From positions 114,305-178,304 of the forward strand of contig JANDJZ010001790.1 in the NCBI GenBank assembly GCA_027943245.1: 64,000 nt of DNA, given 5' to 3'. The position numbers and the translations under genes were made by a program. Below, in pieces: positions 8,331-17,918 of the stretch. The stretch's first letter is position 1. Each line of letters starts with the position of its first letter. Under the pieces are notes generated by a model. The model saw only the letters and a program-made list of their open reading frames with translations. It ran no database searches and was not told the DNA's origin. Source of the stretch: Acanthamoeba sp. SK_2022b. Its lineage: Eukaryota; Discosea; Longamoebia; Acanthamoebidae.

Positions 8331-8878
8331 GCTGCGCTTGGTCAATAAAGCGTGGCACAAGCAGACGCGGCACTGTTACGAGGGAAGGGGAGGCGGTTCA
8401 GCAGGGCACCAGTGGCGCTCCCATTGACATGGAGGGAAAATAGGGCATCGAACAGGGTTTGTTGAAACGTCGATTCTTCACCGTGCGGGAGAAGATAAAA
8501 AAGAAACTTGCAATGACGATCTGTGATTATCGGGCCCGAGGTTAAGATCTTGCGCTTATCCGCCGCATCTTCCTTCGCCACCGTTCATACTTTTTCGTAT
8601 TCGGCTCAATAGTTTTATCAACCGGCCAAACAATAAAACACGATTTAATTTGTGATGATGAAATTCCTATTCGGCCATGCCCGTGGAGCGTAAAAAAACA
8701 CTTTAAGATAAAACAATTAACATAAAGTGTGATTCACCCTGGCGGGGCAAATGCATCTTTAATGGATGCACTTTGCGTGGCGCATTTTTTATTCACGGAT
8801 TTTTCGCAAGCGTATTTATATAACATGATCATTTTCAGTTATTTATATGATGACTTTTCCGATGCCGTAAAAATTGTA
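8331..8878. other. Long non-coding stretch upstream of the AraC gene
   Basis: No convincing gene. After about 8580 the sequence becomes AT-rich, unlike the chromosome average. An imperfect hairpin pairs 8747-8757 with 8765-8776 (one bulge) and is followed by T-rich sequence at 8785-8790, so it may be a weak terminator. A minus-strand open frame at 8342-8581 has no ribosome binding site and no recognisable features. Confidence 0.5.
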
Positions 8879-8907
8879 TTGACAGGGTGATTTTTTTTAG
8901 GATTAAT
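8879..8907 (+). promoter_or_regulatory. Candidate promoter of the AraC gene
   Basis: TTGACA at 8879-8884, 17 bases, then ATTAAT at 8902-8907. The -35 is consensus and the -10 matches four of six. The leader before the AraC start would be about 65 bases. Confidence 0.5.
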
Positions 8908-8980
8908 CTTAATGACTTGATTTGAGAGGTTAACGATTTTAATAAAAAGGACACAATCTTTATAAAGGCAGGGAGCGCTC

Positions 8981-9781
8981 ATGGATTATAGAAAGGATAT
9001 TCTTGTACAGGTCTTGGAGTATATGGAGAAAAATATTATAGAGGGGCTTTCCGTTGAGAAGGTTTCCATTATCTCGGGTTACTCTAAATGGCATTTACAG
9101 CGGTTATTTAAACATTATTTTGGCATTACGTTAGGGACTTATATCAGGAATAGAAAGCTGAGTCGGTCCGCTGTCCTGCTCAAACAGCATCAAGGTAACA
9201 TATTGGATGTTGCCCTGGCATCCGGGTTTGCTTCTCAGCAATGCTACACGCGGGCATTCAAACGTTTCTTTGGCGAAACACCCAACAGCTTTAGGAACAG
9301 CCGGGGATGGGATTTCTCCACCCAGATCCCACCGTATGGGAGCGACAATAAACCCTATTTTTATCATACGGTCATGCCGGATGACATCGACATGTTGAAG
9401 CAGTACAAGGCATTGATTTTCCACTCCGTCAGGAAGTACAGAGATGCCAGTGACATTACCCAGACGAATGATAAATGGCTAAGTAAAAATGGGAGGGCTT
9501 ATAGCGTAGAAAAAAGAAAAGGGGGGCGGCCGCATGCCAACGGCAAGGAGCAAGAGGTTTTTCATTCCATATTTAACTTCTATATACCCATGGGGAAATA
9601 TATTGTCATTCCCTTTATCGGGGAGCTACCTGAGTATATTGCCTTTTTTGAGGGTATCTATGACGCCCATCTGCCGGCTATTAATGTCAAAATGAGGGAG
9701 AGCTTTTTCATCGAATTATACAGGCACGAGCATTTAAACAGTAAGATCATCAATGTCGATATACTTATTCCTGTGGCGTAG
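8981..9781 (+). CDS. AraC/MarA-type regulator with C-terminal effector-like domain
   Basis: Transcription regulator of 266 residues. The DNA-binding domain is N-terminal (about 8-105: LSVEKVSIISGYSKWHLQRL, then ALASGFASQQCYTRAFKRFF), the layout seen in Rob rather than classical AraC. The remaining 150 residues may bind a ligand; similarity to GyrI-like domains is possible but not certain. ATG 8981 follows GGGAG. The gene is much more AT-rich than the backbone and uses rare codons such as ATA and AGA, suggesting horizontal acquisition. It lies directly upstream of an exported lactonase-fold gene, its most likely target. Confidence 0.8.
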   Translation: MDYRKDILVQVLEYMEKNIIEGLSVEKVSIISGYSKWHLQRLFKHYFGITLGTYIRNRKLSRSAVLLKQHQGNILDVALASGFASQQCYTRAFKRFFGETPNSFRNSRGWDFSTQIPPYGSDNKPYFYHTVMPDDIDMLKQYKALIFHSVRKYRDASDITQTNDKWLSKNGRAYSVEKRKGGRPHANGKEQEVFHSIFNFYIPMGKYIVIPFIGELPEYIAFFEGIYDAHLPAINVKMRESFFIELYRHEHLNSKIINVDILIPVA

Positions 9782-9801
9782 TGTTGAGGAAAGGAGGCAT
9801 C

Positions 9802-11076
9802 ATGAGTAAAGAAAAATCCTCTGGCTCGATTAATAAACACCGCCGCGCGCTCTTTATGCTACCTTTAACGTTGCCTGCCTTTGGCAGAGTGAACGTTAAA
9901 GGTTTAGGCAGGCAGGCTATTCAATTAGCGCTGGCATTAACGCTCTTCATGTTTTCAGGAAATGCGATGGCAAATAATCGGGAACAGCATCAAATAGCGT
10001 TAGTCGGCACCTGGACCCATATTCCGGATGCGTCAACGGTGCAGAAACCGACGCGCCCCAGTGAAGGGCTCTATCGTCTGGCGGTTAATGGCGACGGCAC
10101 GTTAACGCTGCTCGATGCCCTTAAAATGAAAAGCCCGTCGTGGATCGTCACATCCCGCGATGGCCGCTTCGCCTATGCCACCAATGAGGAGGACGCGGGA
10201 ACGGTGACCGCCTTGGCGATAGACCAGGCTGGCAGCCTGCGGGTGCTGAATACGGTGAGCAGCGCGGGTCGGCAGCCGACGCATGCCACCCTCAGCCCGG
10301 ACGGCAAGTTTCTGTTGGTCGCCAACTATTCCGTCGCCAAAGGCGGCGCGGGGGTGACGGTATTGCCGATTGGCAGCGACGGCAGGCTGGGTGAACGCGT
10401 ACAGCATTATCCGTTTACGCCCGGCTCCGGCATCGTGCAGGGGCGCCAGGAAGGCGGGCATGCGCACTCCACCACCTTCAGCCGCGATGGGCAATACCTG
10501 TACGCGGCGGATCTCGGCGGCGATAAGCTGCACGCCTACCGCTATCGTTCGGATAACGCGCAGCCGTTGCAGGCGGATGCTTCGCGCGATGTCGCCTTTG
10601 CGCCCGGCGCCGGCCCAAGGCACATGGTGTTCTCGCCGGCAGGCGACTATGCCTATGTCATCACCGAAATGGCGGGCGAGATCGAGGCGTTTGCCGTTAA
10701 CGACAATCGATTGACGCGGCAAGGGAAAGTGAAACTGAACGGCGGCCTCGATTCGGCGGAGGCGAAAAGCGGTGGGGCCATTATCCTGAGCCCGAGCGGC
10801 AGATATCTTATTGCCACCCATCGCGGCACCGATAACCACCTGCTGGTATTAAAAATAGGCAGGGACGGTCTGCCAGGCGTGCCGACGCGCTATGAGGCCG
10901 GCGGCATTGAGCCGCGTGCGCTCGCTTTCGATGCCGGCGGCCGCTACCTCTATGTCACGAATGTGTTCACCAACACCGTTATGCTGTTCGATTTCGATGA
11001 TGAGAAGGGCGAATTGCAGGCCAGAGGTGAAGCGGCGGCGATTTCAACGCCGACGGATATTAAGTTTTTTAATTGA
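9802..11076 (+). CDS. Exported lactonase-family (Pgl-type beta-propeller) protein
   Basis: Protein of 424 residues with a seven-bladed propeller pattern typical of the 6-phosphogluconolactonase YbhE family (repeated SPDGKFLLVANY, SRDGQYLYAADLGG, SPSGRYLIATHRG blades and the GPRHMVFSP motif). Unlike cytoplasmic Pgl it has a long N-terminal region with basic residues and a hydrophobic helix ending in GNAMA, predicting export with cleavage near residue 57. The periplasmic substrate is unknown. ATG 9802 follows AGGAGG. It comes 20 bases after the AraC gene and probably forms a unit with it. Composition is close to the chromosome, except for an AT-rich start containing a striking inverted repeat. 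Confidence 0.8.
   Translation: MSKEKSSGSINKHRRALFMLPLTLPAFGRVNVKGLGRQAIQLALALTLFMFSGNAMANNREQHQIALVGTWTHIPDASTVQKPTRPSEGLYRLAVNGDGTLTLLDALKMKSPSWIVTSRDGRFAYATNEEDAGTVTALAIDQAGSLRVLNTVSSAGRQPTHATLSPDGKFLLVANYSVAKGGAGVTVLPIGSDGRLGERVQHYPFTPGSGIVQGRQEGGHAHSTTFSRDGQYLYAADLGGDKLHAYRYRSDNAQPLQADASRDVAFAPGAGPRHMVFSPAGDYAYVITEMAGEIEAFAVNDNRLTRQGKVKLNGGLDSAEAKSGGAIILSPSGRYLIATHRGTDNHLLVLKIGRDGLPGVPTRYEAGGIEPRALAFDAGGRYLYVTNVFTNTVMLFDFDDEKGELQARGEAAAISTPTDIKFFN
9861..9915. repeat. Inverted repeat inside the signal-peptide region of the lactonase gene
   Basis: Perfect 12-base arms ACCTTTAACGTT (9861-9872) and AACGTTAAAGGT (9892-9903), flanked by a second pair, GCCTGCCT (9873-9880) and AGGCAGGC (9908-9915). 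It falls within codons 20-38. Confidence 0.8.
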
Positions 11077-11169
11077 TGCCAATTATAACGCTAGGCGACA
11101 ATCGGACCTGAACAGGGGAAAAGGGGAATTGCGGGTGCAGATGATGGGGAATGGCGTGATAAGAAAGAA

Positions 11170-11244
11170 TGGTGTCCCCGACTGGAATCGAACCAGTAAC
11201 TAGCCCTTAGGAGGGGCTTGTTATATCCGTTTAACTACGGGGAC
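11170..11244 (-). tRNA. argW: tRNA-Arg (anticodon CCU)
   Basis: Cloverleaf on the minus strand: acceptor GTCCCCG paired with CGGGGAC, anticodon stem AGCCC/GGGCT around loop CTCCTAA (anticodon CCT), T-loop TTCGATT, and an encoded CCA at 11172-11170. It closely resembles E. coli argW, a known integration site. Its 3' end points towards the accessory block at lower coordinates, and yfdC lies on its 5' side as in E. coli. Confidence 0.97.
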
Positions 11245-11275
11245 GCTGCGGGCCGGCAACTGAAGCTGCCGGGGC

Positions 11276-11281
11276 ATTATA
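11276..11281 (-). promoter_or_regulatory. Promoter -10 of the tRNA-Arg gene
   Basis: Consensus TATAAT on the minus strand followed immediately by a GC-rich discriminator (GCCCC), typical of stable-RNA promoters under stringent control. No good -35 was identified. Confidence 0.6.
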
Positions 11282-11373
11282 CCTTTTTTTACCCGCAGAA
11301 TAAGCGCTTAGCGGCGCGTTTGCTCAATACCTCGCCAGTTCACGCCGAAATTTCCTCGGCTAACCGACCGCGA

Positions 11374-12300
11374 TCACGGTTTTTCCCCGCCGTGGCGCCG
11401 CTTTTCCTCTTGCCGACGCGCGGCCTGGTTTTTGGCGCTCAAATCGTTGCGGATCTGCGCGTGGCTTATCAGCGCAAAGATAAAGGTGCCGCCGATGATG
11501 TTACCCGCCAGCGTCGGCAGAGCGAACGGGTAAATGAATGCTTGCCAGCCAATCGCGCCGTTGAACACCAGATACAGGATCTCGACCGAACCGACCACGA
11601 TATGGGTCAAATCGCAAATCGCCACCAGGTAGGTCATCAGCACGATCACCCAGATTTTCGCCGCGCCGGCGGCCGGGAACATCCACACCATGGTGGCGAT
11701 GATCCAGCCGGCCAGGATGCCGTTGGCGAACATTTCCCGCGGCGTATGGCGCATCACCTCTTCGCCCAGGCTGACGAAGGCGCCGCGCGTTTCGGTGTCG
11801 AACAGCGGCATATGGGTAAACGCCAGCGCCGCCAGCCCGGTGCCGATCAGGTTGCCGAGCAGCACCACGCCCCACAGGCGCAGCAGGATCAGCAGGTTGC
11901 GCGGCGTGGGCTTATGCATGATTGGTAATACCGCCGTGACGGTGTTTTCGGTAAACAACTGCTGGCGCGCCATGATGACAATGATGAAACCGAAGGTATA
12001 GCCGAGGTTCTCGATGAAAAAGCGGCTGGGATCGTCCGGCAGGCGGGCGTGGAAAATGCCTTTTGCCGCCAGCGAGGCGCCCATCGACAGCCCGGCGGCG
12101 ATCGCCGACCACAGCAGCGCCAGCCCGTCGCGCTCCAGCTCTTTTTCGCCTTCCATCCGGATCTGTTCATGCACCGCCGCCGCGCGCGACGGCAGATTCT
12201 CTTCCCTGACTTCGATTTCGCGCTTGCCCTGTTCCTGCTCCTCGCTCTCTACCTGCATCGTCTCATCCGGCTCGTGATCCTGGCGTTGCTGCTCGCTCAT
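11374..12300 (-). CDS. yfdC: YfdC, formate/nitrite-transporter-family membrane protein
   Basis: Inner-membrane protein of 308 residues, matching the usual YfdC length (about 310). An acidic, Glu/Gln-rich N-terminal tail of about 60 residues precedes six hydrophobic helices of the FocA/NirC fold. ATG 12300 is chosen because AGGAG lies at good spacing; a longer frame to 12573 has no site. The substrate of YfdC is not established; formate or another small anion is an inference from the fold. It sits beside argW as in E. coli and is divergent from ccmA. Confidence 0.88.
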   Translation of the reverse strand: MSEQQRQDHEPDETMQVESEEQEQGKREIEVREENLPSRAAAVHEQIRMEGEKELERDGLALLWSAIAAGLSMGASLAAKGIFHARLPDDPSRFFIENLGYTFGFIIVIMARQQLFTENTVTAVLPIMHKPTPRNLLILLRLWGVVLLGNLIGTGLAALAFTHMPLFDTETRGAFVSLGEEVMRHTPREMFANGILAGWIIATMVWMFPAAGAAKIWVIVLMTYLVAICDLTHIVVGSVEILYLVFNGAIGWQAFIYPFALPTLAGNIIGGTFIFALISHAQIRNDLSAKNQAARRQEEKRRHGGEKP

Positions 12301-12517
12301 GCTGTAGCTCCTGCTCATTAAAGGTGAGTTCACGTTATTAAGCGTAGTTGCCCGGCCCAAATGCGGCGAAATACAGAAAAAAGTAACAAGAGTTAAAATC
12401 CGCCGATTTTTTCCACGCATTCTTGATCCTGCTCGCCATATTGGTCCGTCGGCGCGCCCGCCGCGGGCTGCGTGCGGGGAAAGGCTTATGCTATGATTCG
12501 CTATCCCAAAGAAAAAT

Positions 12518-13162
12518 ATGAGTTCCCCGATGCTGGAAGCCAAAAGTCTGAGTTGCGTGCGCGATGAGCGCATCCTGTTTAGCGAGCTAAGCTTTTCAGT
12601 TCAGCCGGGCGATATCATTCAGGTAGAAGGGCCGAACGGCGCGGGTAAAACCAGTTTGCTGCGCATTCTCGCTGGCCTGGCGCGGCCGGACGGCGGCGAG
12701 GTGTGCTGGCGTGGGCGCAGCACGCTGCGCGATCGTGCGGGTTACCAGCAAGATTTGCTGTTTATCGGCCATCAGCCCGGCATCAAAGCCGTATTGACGC
12801 CCTTCGAAAATCTGCAGTTTTATCAAGCGGTGCGCGGCACAACCGATCATCCGGCCATCTGGCGCGCCCTGGAGCAGGTGGGGCTGGTGGGCTACGAAGA
12901 TCTGCCGGTGGCGCAGCTGTCCGCCGGGCAGCAGCGGCGCGTGGCGCTGGCGCGGCTGTGGCTCAGCGCGGTGCCGCTGTGGATCCTCGATGAGCCGCTG
13001 ACGGCGATCGACAAACAGGGCGTAGCCGAGTTGATTAGCCTTTTTGAACAACATGCACAGCGGGGCGGCATGGTATTGTTGACCACCCATCAGGATTTGG
13101 CCGGCGTCAGCCAAACGGTAGGTAAAGTTCGTTTGGCGGAACATGACGCGGGGAGCCTGTGA
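12518..13162 (+). CDS. ccmA: Cytochrome c maturation ABC transporter ATPase CcmA
   Basis: ATPase of the CcmABCD complex that releases holo-CcmE carrying heme. It has 214 residues, with Walker [10 protein letters not shown] at 38-46, signature LSAGQQ at 134-139 and Walker B LWILDEP at 154-160. ATG 12518 is used; an ATG four codons later (12530) is equally possible and nearer the E. coli start. It is the first gene of the nine-gene ccm operon; the stop overlaps the start of ccmB, indicating coupled translation. Confidence 0.96.
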   Translation: MSSPMLEAKSLSCVRDERILFSELSFSVQPGDIIQVEGPNGAGKTSLLRILAGLARPDGGEVCWRGRSTLRDRAGYQQDLLFIGHQPGIKAVLTPFENLQFYQAVRGTTDHPAIWRALEQVGLVGYEDLPVAQLSAGQQRRVALARLWLSAVPLWILDEPLTAIDKQGVAELISLFEQHAQRGGMVLLTTHQDLAGVSQTVGKVRLAEHDAGSL

Positions 13163-13821
13163 TGTTTTTGACCCTGGTGCGCCGCGAACTGAAGATCGCC
13201 TGCCGTAAAGGTTCGGATATCGTCAACCCGCTGTGGTTTTTCCTGATTGTGATCACGCTGTTTCCGTTGGGGATTGGCCCGGAGCCGCAGCTGCTGGCGC
13301 GCATTGCGCCGGGCATCGTGTGGGTGGCGGCGCTGCTGGCCTCGCTGCTGTCGCTGGAGCGGCTGTTTCGCGACGACTTCCTCGACGGCTCGCTGGAGCA
13401 GCTGTTGCTGCTGCCGACGCCGCTGCCGATGACGGTGCTGGGCAAAGTGTGTGCTCACTGGGTCGTGACGGGTCTACCGCTGCTGATTCTGTCGCCGCTG
13501 GTGGCGCTGCTGCTGTCGCTCGATATGCAGACCTGGCTGGCGGTGGCGGGGACGCTGCTGCTCGGCACGCCGACGCTGAGCCTGATCGGCGCTATCGGCG
13601 TGGGGCTGACCGTCGGCCTGCGCAAAGGGGGCGTGCTGCTCAGCCTGCTGGTGCTGCCGCTGTATATCCCGGTGCTGATCTTCGCCACCGGCGCGATCGA
13701 CGCCGCCTCGATGGGCATGCCGATCGACGGTTACCTGGCGATACTCGGCGCGATGCTGGCGGGCAGCGTGACATTGGCACCGTTTGCCACCGCGGCGGCG
13801 CTGCGAGTGAGCGTGCACTAG
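13159..13821 (+). CDS. ccmB: Heme exporter subunit CcmB
   Basis: Integral membrane subunit of CcmABCD, 220 residues with six hydrophobic helices; [20 protein letters not shown] and LERLFRDD are characteristic. The GTG at 13159 is immediately followed by ATG at 13162; the longer form matches the E. coli protein, which begins with two methionines. It overlaps ccmA by four bases. A gap of 120 bases before ccmC contains no gene. Confidence 0.96.
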   Translation: MMFLTLVRRELKIACRKGSDIVNPLWFFLIVITLFPLGIGPEPQLLARIAPGIVWVAALLASLLSLERLFRDDFLDGSLEQLLLLPTPLPMTVLGKVCAHWVVTGLPLLILSPLVALLLSLDMQTWLAVAGTLLLGTPTLSLIGAIGVGLTVGLRKGGVLLSLLVLPLYIPVLIFATGAIDAASMGMPIDGYLAILGAMLAGSVTLAPFATAAALRVSVH

Positions 13822-13941
13822 CTAACGTATTGAATGAACAGACGGGGCAAGGCCGACAAGAGCGTACCCCGCAGAAGATTTTCGCCGTTTCGATCGCTCG
13901 GGGCGGCCGACGCATAAAAATTACCGTGAGCACTGACGACA

Positions 13942-14679
13942 ATGTGGAAATGGTTACATCAACTGGCGCGGCCTGAACGGCTGTATCACGTCTGCGGCCG
14001 CTTTATCCCCTGGCTGGGGCTGGCGGCGGCGGCCTGCCTGCTGCTGGGCTGGGCATGGGGCTTTGGTTTCGCGCCGAAGGATTATCAGCAGGGCGACAGC
14101 TTCCGCATCATTTATATTCACGTGCCGGCGGCCATGTGGTCGATGGGCATCTACGCCTCGATGGCGGTGGCGGCGTTTATCGGCCTGGTGTGGCAGATGA
14201 AAATGTCCGATACCGTGGTGGCGGCGATGGCGCCGATCGGCGCGGTGTTCACCTTTATCGCGCTGGTGACCGGCTCCGCCTGGGGCAAGCCGATGTGGGG
14301 CACCTGGTGGGTGTGGGATGCGCGTCTGACCTCCGAGCTGGTGCTGCTGTTCCTTTATATGGGCGTCATCGCGCTGTACAACGCCTTTGAAGACCGCCGT
14401 CTGGCGGGCCGCGCCGCCGGGATTCTGGTGCTGGTGGGCGTGGTGAATATCCCTATCATCCATTTTTCGGTCGAATGGTGGAATACGCTGCATCAGGGCT
14501 CGACCAATATGCAGCAGTCTATCGCGCCAAGCATGCGCACCCCGCTGCGCTGGGCGATCCTCGGTTACCTGCTGCTGTTCGTCACGCTGACGCTGATGCG
14601 CCTGCGCAATCTGATCCTGTTCCAGGAGCGCCAGCGCCCGTGGGTCGCCGGGCTGGTGAATAAGGAGCGTCAGTCATGA
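13942..14679 (+). CDS. ccmC: Heme-handling protein CcmC
   Basis: Membrane protein of 245 residues that loads heme onto CcmE. It has six helices and the tryptophan-rich WWD signature [13 protein letters not shown] near residues 113-126, plus conserved periplasmic His residues near 60 ([10 protein letters not shown]) and 180 (TLHQGS). ATG 13942 starts the protein. It overlaps ccmD by four bases. The sequence closely follows E. coli CcmC. Confidence 0.97.
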   Translation: MWKWLHQLARPERLYHVCGRFIPWLGLAAAACLLLGWAWGFGFAPKDYQQGDSFRIIYIHVPAAMWSMGIYASMAVAAFIGLVWQMKMSDTVVAAMAPIGAVFTFIALVTGSAWGKPMWGTWWVWDARLTSELVLLFLYMGVIALYNAFEDRRLAGRAAGILVLVGVVNIPIIHFSVEWWNTLHQGSTNMQQSIAPSMRTPLRWAILGYLLLFVTLTLMRLRNLILFQERQRPWVAGLVNKERQS

Positions 14680-14912
14680 ATGCCGCGTTCGATTCTTGGT
14701 CGGCGTTTTTCGCCATGGGCGGTTACGCCTTCTATGTTTGGCTGGCGGTCGCCGCCACGCTGATTTCGCTGTTGGGGCTGGTGGCGCACACCGTCTGGCA
14801 ACGGCGGCAGTTGCTCGTCGAGATCGGCCGCCGTCAGGCGCGCGAGCGGCGCATTCGCCATGCGCAACAATCAAAACAAAAATCCGCCGCACCGCGGGAG
14901 AAATCATTGTGA
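14676..14912 (+). CDS. ccmD: Heme exporter accessory protein CcmD
   Basis: Small membrane protein of 78 residues with one helix near residues 15-38 and a basic C-terminus, as expected for CcmD, which joins CcmC and CcmE to the ABC transporter. The [13 protein letters not shown] segment is typical. Four-base overlaps with both ccmC and ccmE show tight coupling. Confidence 0.94.
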   Translation: MNAAFDSWSAFFAMGGYAFYVWLAVAATLISLLGLVAHTVWQRRQLLVEIGRRQARERRIRHAQQSKQKSAAPREKSL

Positions 14913-15403
14913 ATCCACGTCGTAAAAGCCGCCTTTATCTGGCGATCGTTGTGCTGATCGGCATCGCGCTGACCGCGACCCTGATGCTGTACGCGCTGCG
15001 CTCCAACATCGATCTGTTCTATACCCCGGGAGAAATCCTGCAGGGCAAGGGCGAAAATCATGAGAAGCCCGAGGTCGGCCAGCGGCTGCGCATCGGCGGC
15101 ATGGTGATGCCGGGCTCGGTAAAACGCGATCCCAATACGCTGCAGGTCAGCTTCAAGATTTACGACGCGCGCGGCGCGATCGGCGTGACCTACACCGGCA
15201 TTCTGCCGGACCTGTTCCGCGAAGGGCAGGGCGTGGTGGCGCAGGGCGTGCTGGGCGAGGGCAACGTGGTCAATGCGCGCGAAGTGCTGGCCAAACACGA
15301 CGAGAAATACACGCCGCCGGAAGTGGCCGACGCGATGAAAGAGAACCACAAAGGCCCGGCGGAAGCGTATAACGCGCCGCAGGCGGAGGGCGCCAAGTCA
15401 TGA
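14909..15403 (+). CDS. ccmE: Heme chaperone CcmE
   Basis: Membrane-anchored periplasmic heme chaperone, 164 residues, started by GTG at 14909 inside the ccmD stop. An N-terminal anchor (about 8-29) precedes an OB-fold domain; [12 protein letters not shown] and [14 protein letters not shown] are conserved. The covalent heme ligand is His130 in [11 protein letters not shown], the same number as in E. coli. The stop overlaps the ccmF start. Confidence 0.97.
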   Translation: MNPRRKSRLYLAIVVLIGIALTATLMLYALRSNIDLFYTPGEILQGKGENHEKPEVGQRLRIGGMVMPGSVKRDPNTLQVSFKIYDARGAIGVTYTGILPDLFREGQGVVAQGVLGEGNVVNAREVLAKHDEKYTPPEVADAMKENHKGPAEAYNAPQAEGAKS

Positions 15404-17370
15404 TGCCGGAACTGGGCAGTTTTCTGCTGTGCCTGGCGCTGGCGATTGCGCTGTTGCTGAGCATTTACCCGCAGTGGGGCGCGGCGCGGCAAGACAGCCG
15501 CATGATGGCGGTCGCCCGCCCGCTGAGCTACGGCATGTTCGCCGCGATTGCGCTGGCGTTCCTGTGCCTGGTGCACGCCTTCGTGGTCAACGATTTTACC
15601 GTCGCCTACGTGGCCACCAACTCCAATACCCAACTGCCGGTGTATTACCGCATCGCCGCCACCTGGGGGGCGCATGAGGGGTCGCTGCTGCTGTGGGTGC
15701 TGCTGCTGAGCTGTTGGTCGCTGGCGGTGGCGTTGTGCAGCCGGGCGATGCCGCAGGACGCGGTGGCGCGGGTGCTGTCGGTGATGGGGATGATCACCGC
15801 CGGTTTCCTGCTGTTCATTATCATGACCTCCAACCCGTTCACCCGCACGCTGCCGAATTTCCCGATCGACGGCAGCGATCTCAACCCGCTGCTGCAGGAT
15901 ATCGGCCTGATCTTCCACCCGCCGCTGCTGTATATGGGCTACGTCGGCTTCTCGGTCGCCTTTGCGTTCGCCATCGCCTCGCTGATGGCCGGCCGGCTCG
16001 ACACCGCCTGGGCACGCTGGTCACGCCCGTGGACCACCGCGGCCTGGGTGTTCCTCACGCTCGGCATCGTGCTCGGATCGGCCTGGGCCTACTATGAGCT
16101 GGGCTGGGGCGGCTGGTGGTTCTGGGATCCGGTGGAAAACGCCTCCTTTATGCCGTGGTTGGCCGGCACCGCGCTGATGCATTCGCTGGCGGTGACCGAA
16201 AAACGCGGCACGTTCAAAGCCTGGACGGTGTTGCTGGCGATCACCGCCTTCTCGCTGTGCCTGCTGGGCACCTTCCTGGTGCGTTCCGGCGTGCTGGTCT
16301 CGGTGCACTCCTTCGCCTCCGATCCGGCGCGCGGCATGTTTATCCTCGCCTATCTGGTGATCGTGATCGGCGGTTCGCTGCTGCTGTACGCGGTCAAGGG
16401 CGGCCAGGTGCGCAGCCGGGTGCAGCACGAGACCTTCTCGCGCGAGACCTTCCTGCTGGGCAACAACGTGCTGCTGATCGCCGCCATGCTGGTGGTGCTG
16501 TTGGGCACGCTGCTGCCGTTGGTGCACAAACAGCTGGGGCTGGGCAGCATCTCGATCGGCGAGCCGTTCTTCAACACCATGTTCACCTGGCTGATGGCGC
16601 CGTTGGCGCTGCTGTTGGGCATCGGGCCTTTGGTGCGCTGGCGCCGCGATGAGCCGAGCAAGCTGTGGCGCCGCCTCGGCGTGGCGCTGTTGGCGACGCT
16701 GGTGCTGTCAATCCTGCTGCCGTGGCTGCTGCAGGACAGCATCGCCGGCATGACGGTGGTGGGCCTGATCATGGCGCTGTGGGTGATCATCCTGACGCTG
16801 ATGGAGCTGCATGAGCGCGCTACCCACCGTCACGGTTTCTGGCGCGGCCTGCGCCAGCTGTCCCGCAGCCACTGGGGTATGGTGCTCGGCCACCTCGGCG
16901 TGGCGGTGACGGTGATCGGCATCGCCTTCAGCCAGAACTACAGCGTGGAGCGCGACGTGCGGATGAAGGCCGGCGACAGCGTGGATATTCACAACTATCA
17001 CTTCGTGTTCCGCGACGTGCACGACATTCGCGGCCCGAACTACAGCGGCGGCGTCGGCATCATCGACGTCACGCGCAACGGCAAGCCGGAGGCGACGCTG
17101 CACGCGGAGAAACGCTACTACAGCGTGGCGCGCAGCATGATGACCGAAGCGGCGATCGATGGCGGTTTCAGCCGCGATCTGTACGCGGCGCTGGGCGAGG
17201 AGCTGGAGGACGGCTCCTGGGCGGTACGCCTGTATTACAAACCCTTCGTGCGCTGGATTTGGTTCGGCGGCGTCTTTATGGCGATCGGCGGCCTGCTGTG
17301 CATCCTCGATCCGCGTTACCGCATGAGCAAAAAACTCAAGCGCGAAGGCAAGCTGGAGGCGCAACCATGA
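15400..17370 (+). CDS. ccmF: Heme lyase subunit CcmF
   Basis: Large integral membrane protein (656 residues) of the CcmFGHI complex that attaches heme to apocytochrome c. It shows about 15 hydrophobic helices and the WWD signature [17 protein letters not shown] near residue 245. Conserved histidines lie in [15 protein letters not shown] and LVHKQLG. It begins with two Met codons overlapping the end of ccmE, and its end overlaps ccmG by four bases. Confidence 0.97.
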   Translation: MMPELGSFLLCLALAIALLLSIYPQWGAARQDSRMMAVARPLSYGMFAAIALAFLCLVHAFVVNDFTVAYVATNSNTQLPVYYRIAATWGAHEGSLLLWVLLLSCWSLAVALCSRAMPQDAVARVLSVMGMITAGFLLFIIMTSNPFTRTLPNFPIDGSDLNPLLQDIGLIFHPPLLYMGYVGFSVAFAFAIASLMAGRLDTAWARWSRPWTTAAWVFLTLGIVLGSAWAYYELGWGGWWFWDPVENASFMPWLAGTALMHSLAVTEKRGTFKAWTVLLAITAFSLCLLGTFLVRSGVLVSVHSFASDPARGMFILAYLVIVIGGSLLLYAVKGGQVRSRVQHETFSRETFLLGNNVLLIAAMLVVLLGTLLPLVHKQLGLGSISIGEPFFNTMFTWLMAPLALLLGIGPLVRWRRDEPSKLWRRLGVALLATLVLSILLPWLLQDSIAGMTVVGLIMALWVIILTLMELHERATHRHGFWRGLRQLSRSHWGMVLGHLGVAVTVIGIAFSQNYSVERDVRMKAGDSVDIHNYHFVFRDVHDIRGPNYSGGVGIIDVTRNGKPEATLHAEKRYYSVARSMMTEAAIDGGFSRDLYAALGEELEDGSWAVRLYYKPFVRWIWFGGVFMAIGGLLCILDPRYRMSKKLKREGKLEAQP

Positions 17371-17918
17371 ATCGTAAGCTGCTGTTTATCCCGTTGGTCC
17401 TCTTCCTGCTGCTGGTGGCGGCGCTGATGGTGCAACTGACGCGCAACGCCGGCGGCGAAGATCCGACCATGCTGGAATCGGCGCTGATCGGCAAACCGGT
17501 GCCGACCTTCAGGCTGGAATCGCTGGATCAGCCCGGCAAAACCTACGATCAGGCGGTGCTGCGCGACGGCAAGCCGATATTGCTTAACGTCTGGGCCACC
17601 TGGTGCCCGACCTGCCGCGCGGAACACCAGTATCTCAATACGCTGGCGGCGCGCGGCGTGCGGGTGGTTGGCCTGAACTATAAAGACGATCGTGCCAAGG
17701 CGGTGACCTGGCTGAATTCCCTCGGCAATCCCTATGCCCTCAGCCTGTACGACGGCGACGGCATGCTGGGGTTGGATCTCGGGGTCTACGGCGCGCCTGA
17801 GACCTTCCTTATCGACGGCCAGGGGATTATTCGCTATCGCCACGCCGGCGACATGAACGAGCGCGTTTGGCAGCAGGAAGTGCTGCCGCTGTATAAAAAG
17901 TACGGGGGTGAGGCATGA
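17367..17918 (+). CDS. ccmG: Thiol:disulfide oxidoreductase CcmG/DsbE
   Basis: Membrane-anchored periplasmic thioredoxin, 183 residues. It reduces apocytochrome and CcmH disulfides. One N-terminal helix (4-24) is followed by a thioredoxin fold with WCPTC, cysteines at 80 and 83 as in E. coli DsbE, and the cis-Pro region YGAPETFLID. ATG 17367 overlaps the ccmF stop; the longer upstream frame is only overlap with ccmF. Confidence 0.96.
   Translation: MNRKLLFIPLVLFLLLVAALMVQLTRNAGGEDPTMLESALIGKPVPTFRLESLDQPGKTYDQAVLRDGKPILLNVWATWCPTCRAEHQYLNTLAARGVRVVGLNYKDDRAKAVTWLNSLGNPYALSLYDGDGMLGLDLGVYGAPETFLIDGQGIIRYRHAGDMNERVWQQEVLPLYKKYGGEA

Noticed and set aside
8342..8581. 79-residue open frame on the minus strand
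   Set aside because: No ribosome binding site, no recognisable domain, codon pattern not typical of neighbours; it overlaps the region behind a terminator.
15190..16790. Long minus-strand open frames opposite ccmF and other high-GC genes
   Set aside because: They are mirror frames of clear genes, rich in Arg, His, Gln and Ala as expected from third-position GC bias, and lack starts with ribosome binding sites.
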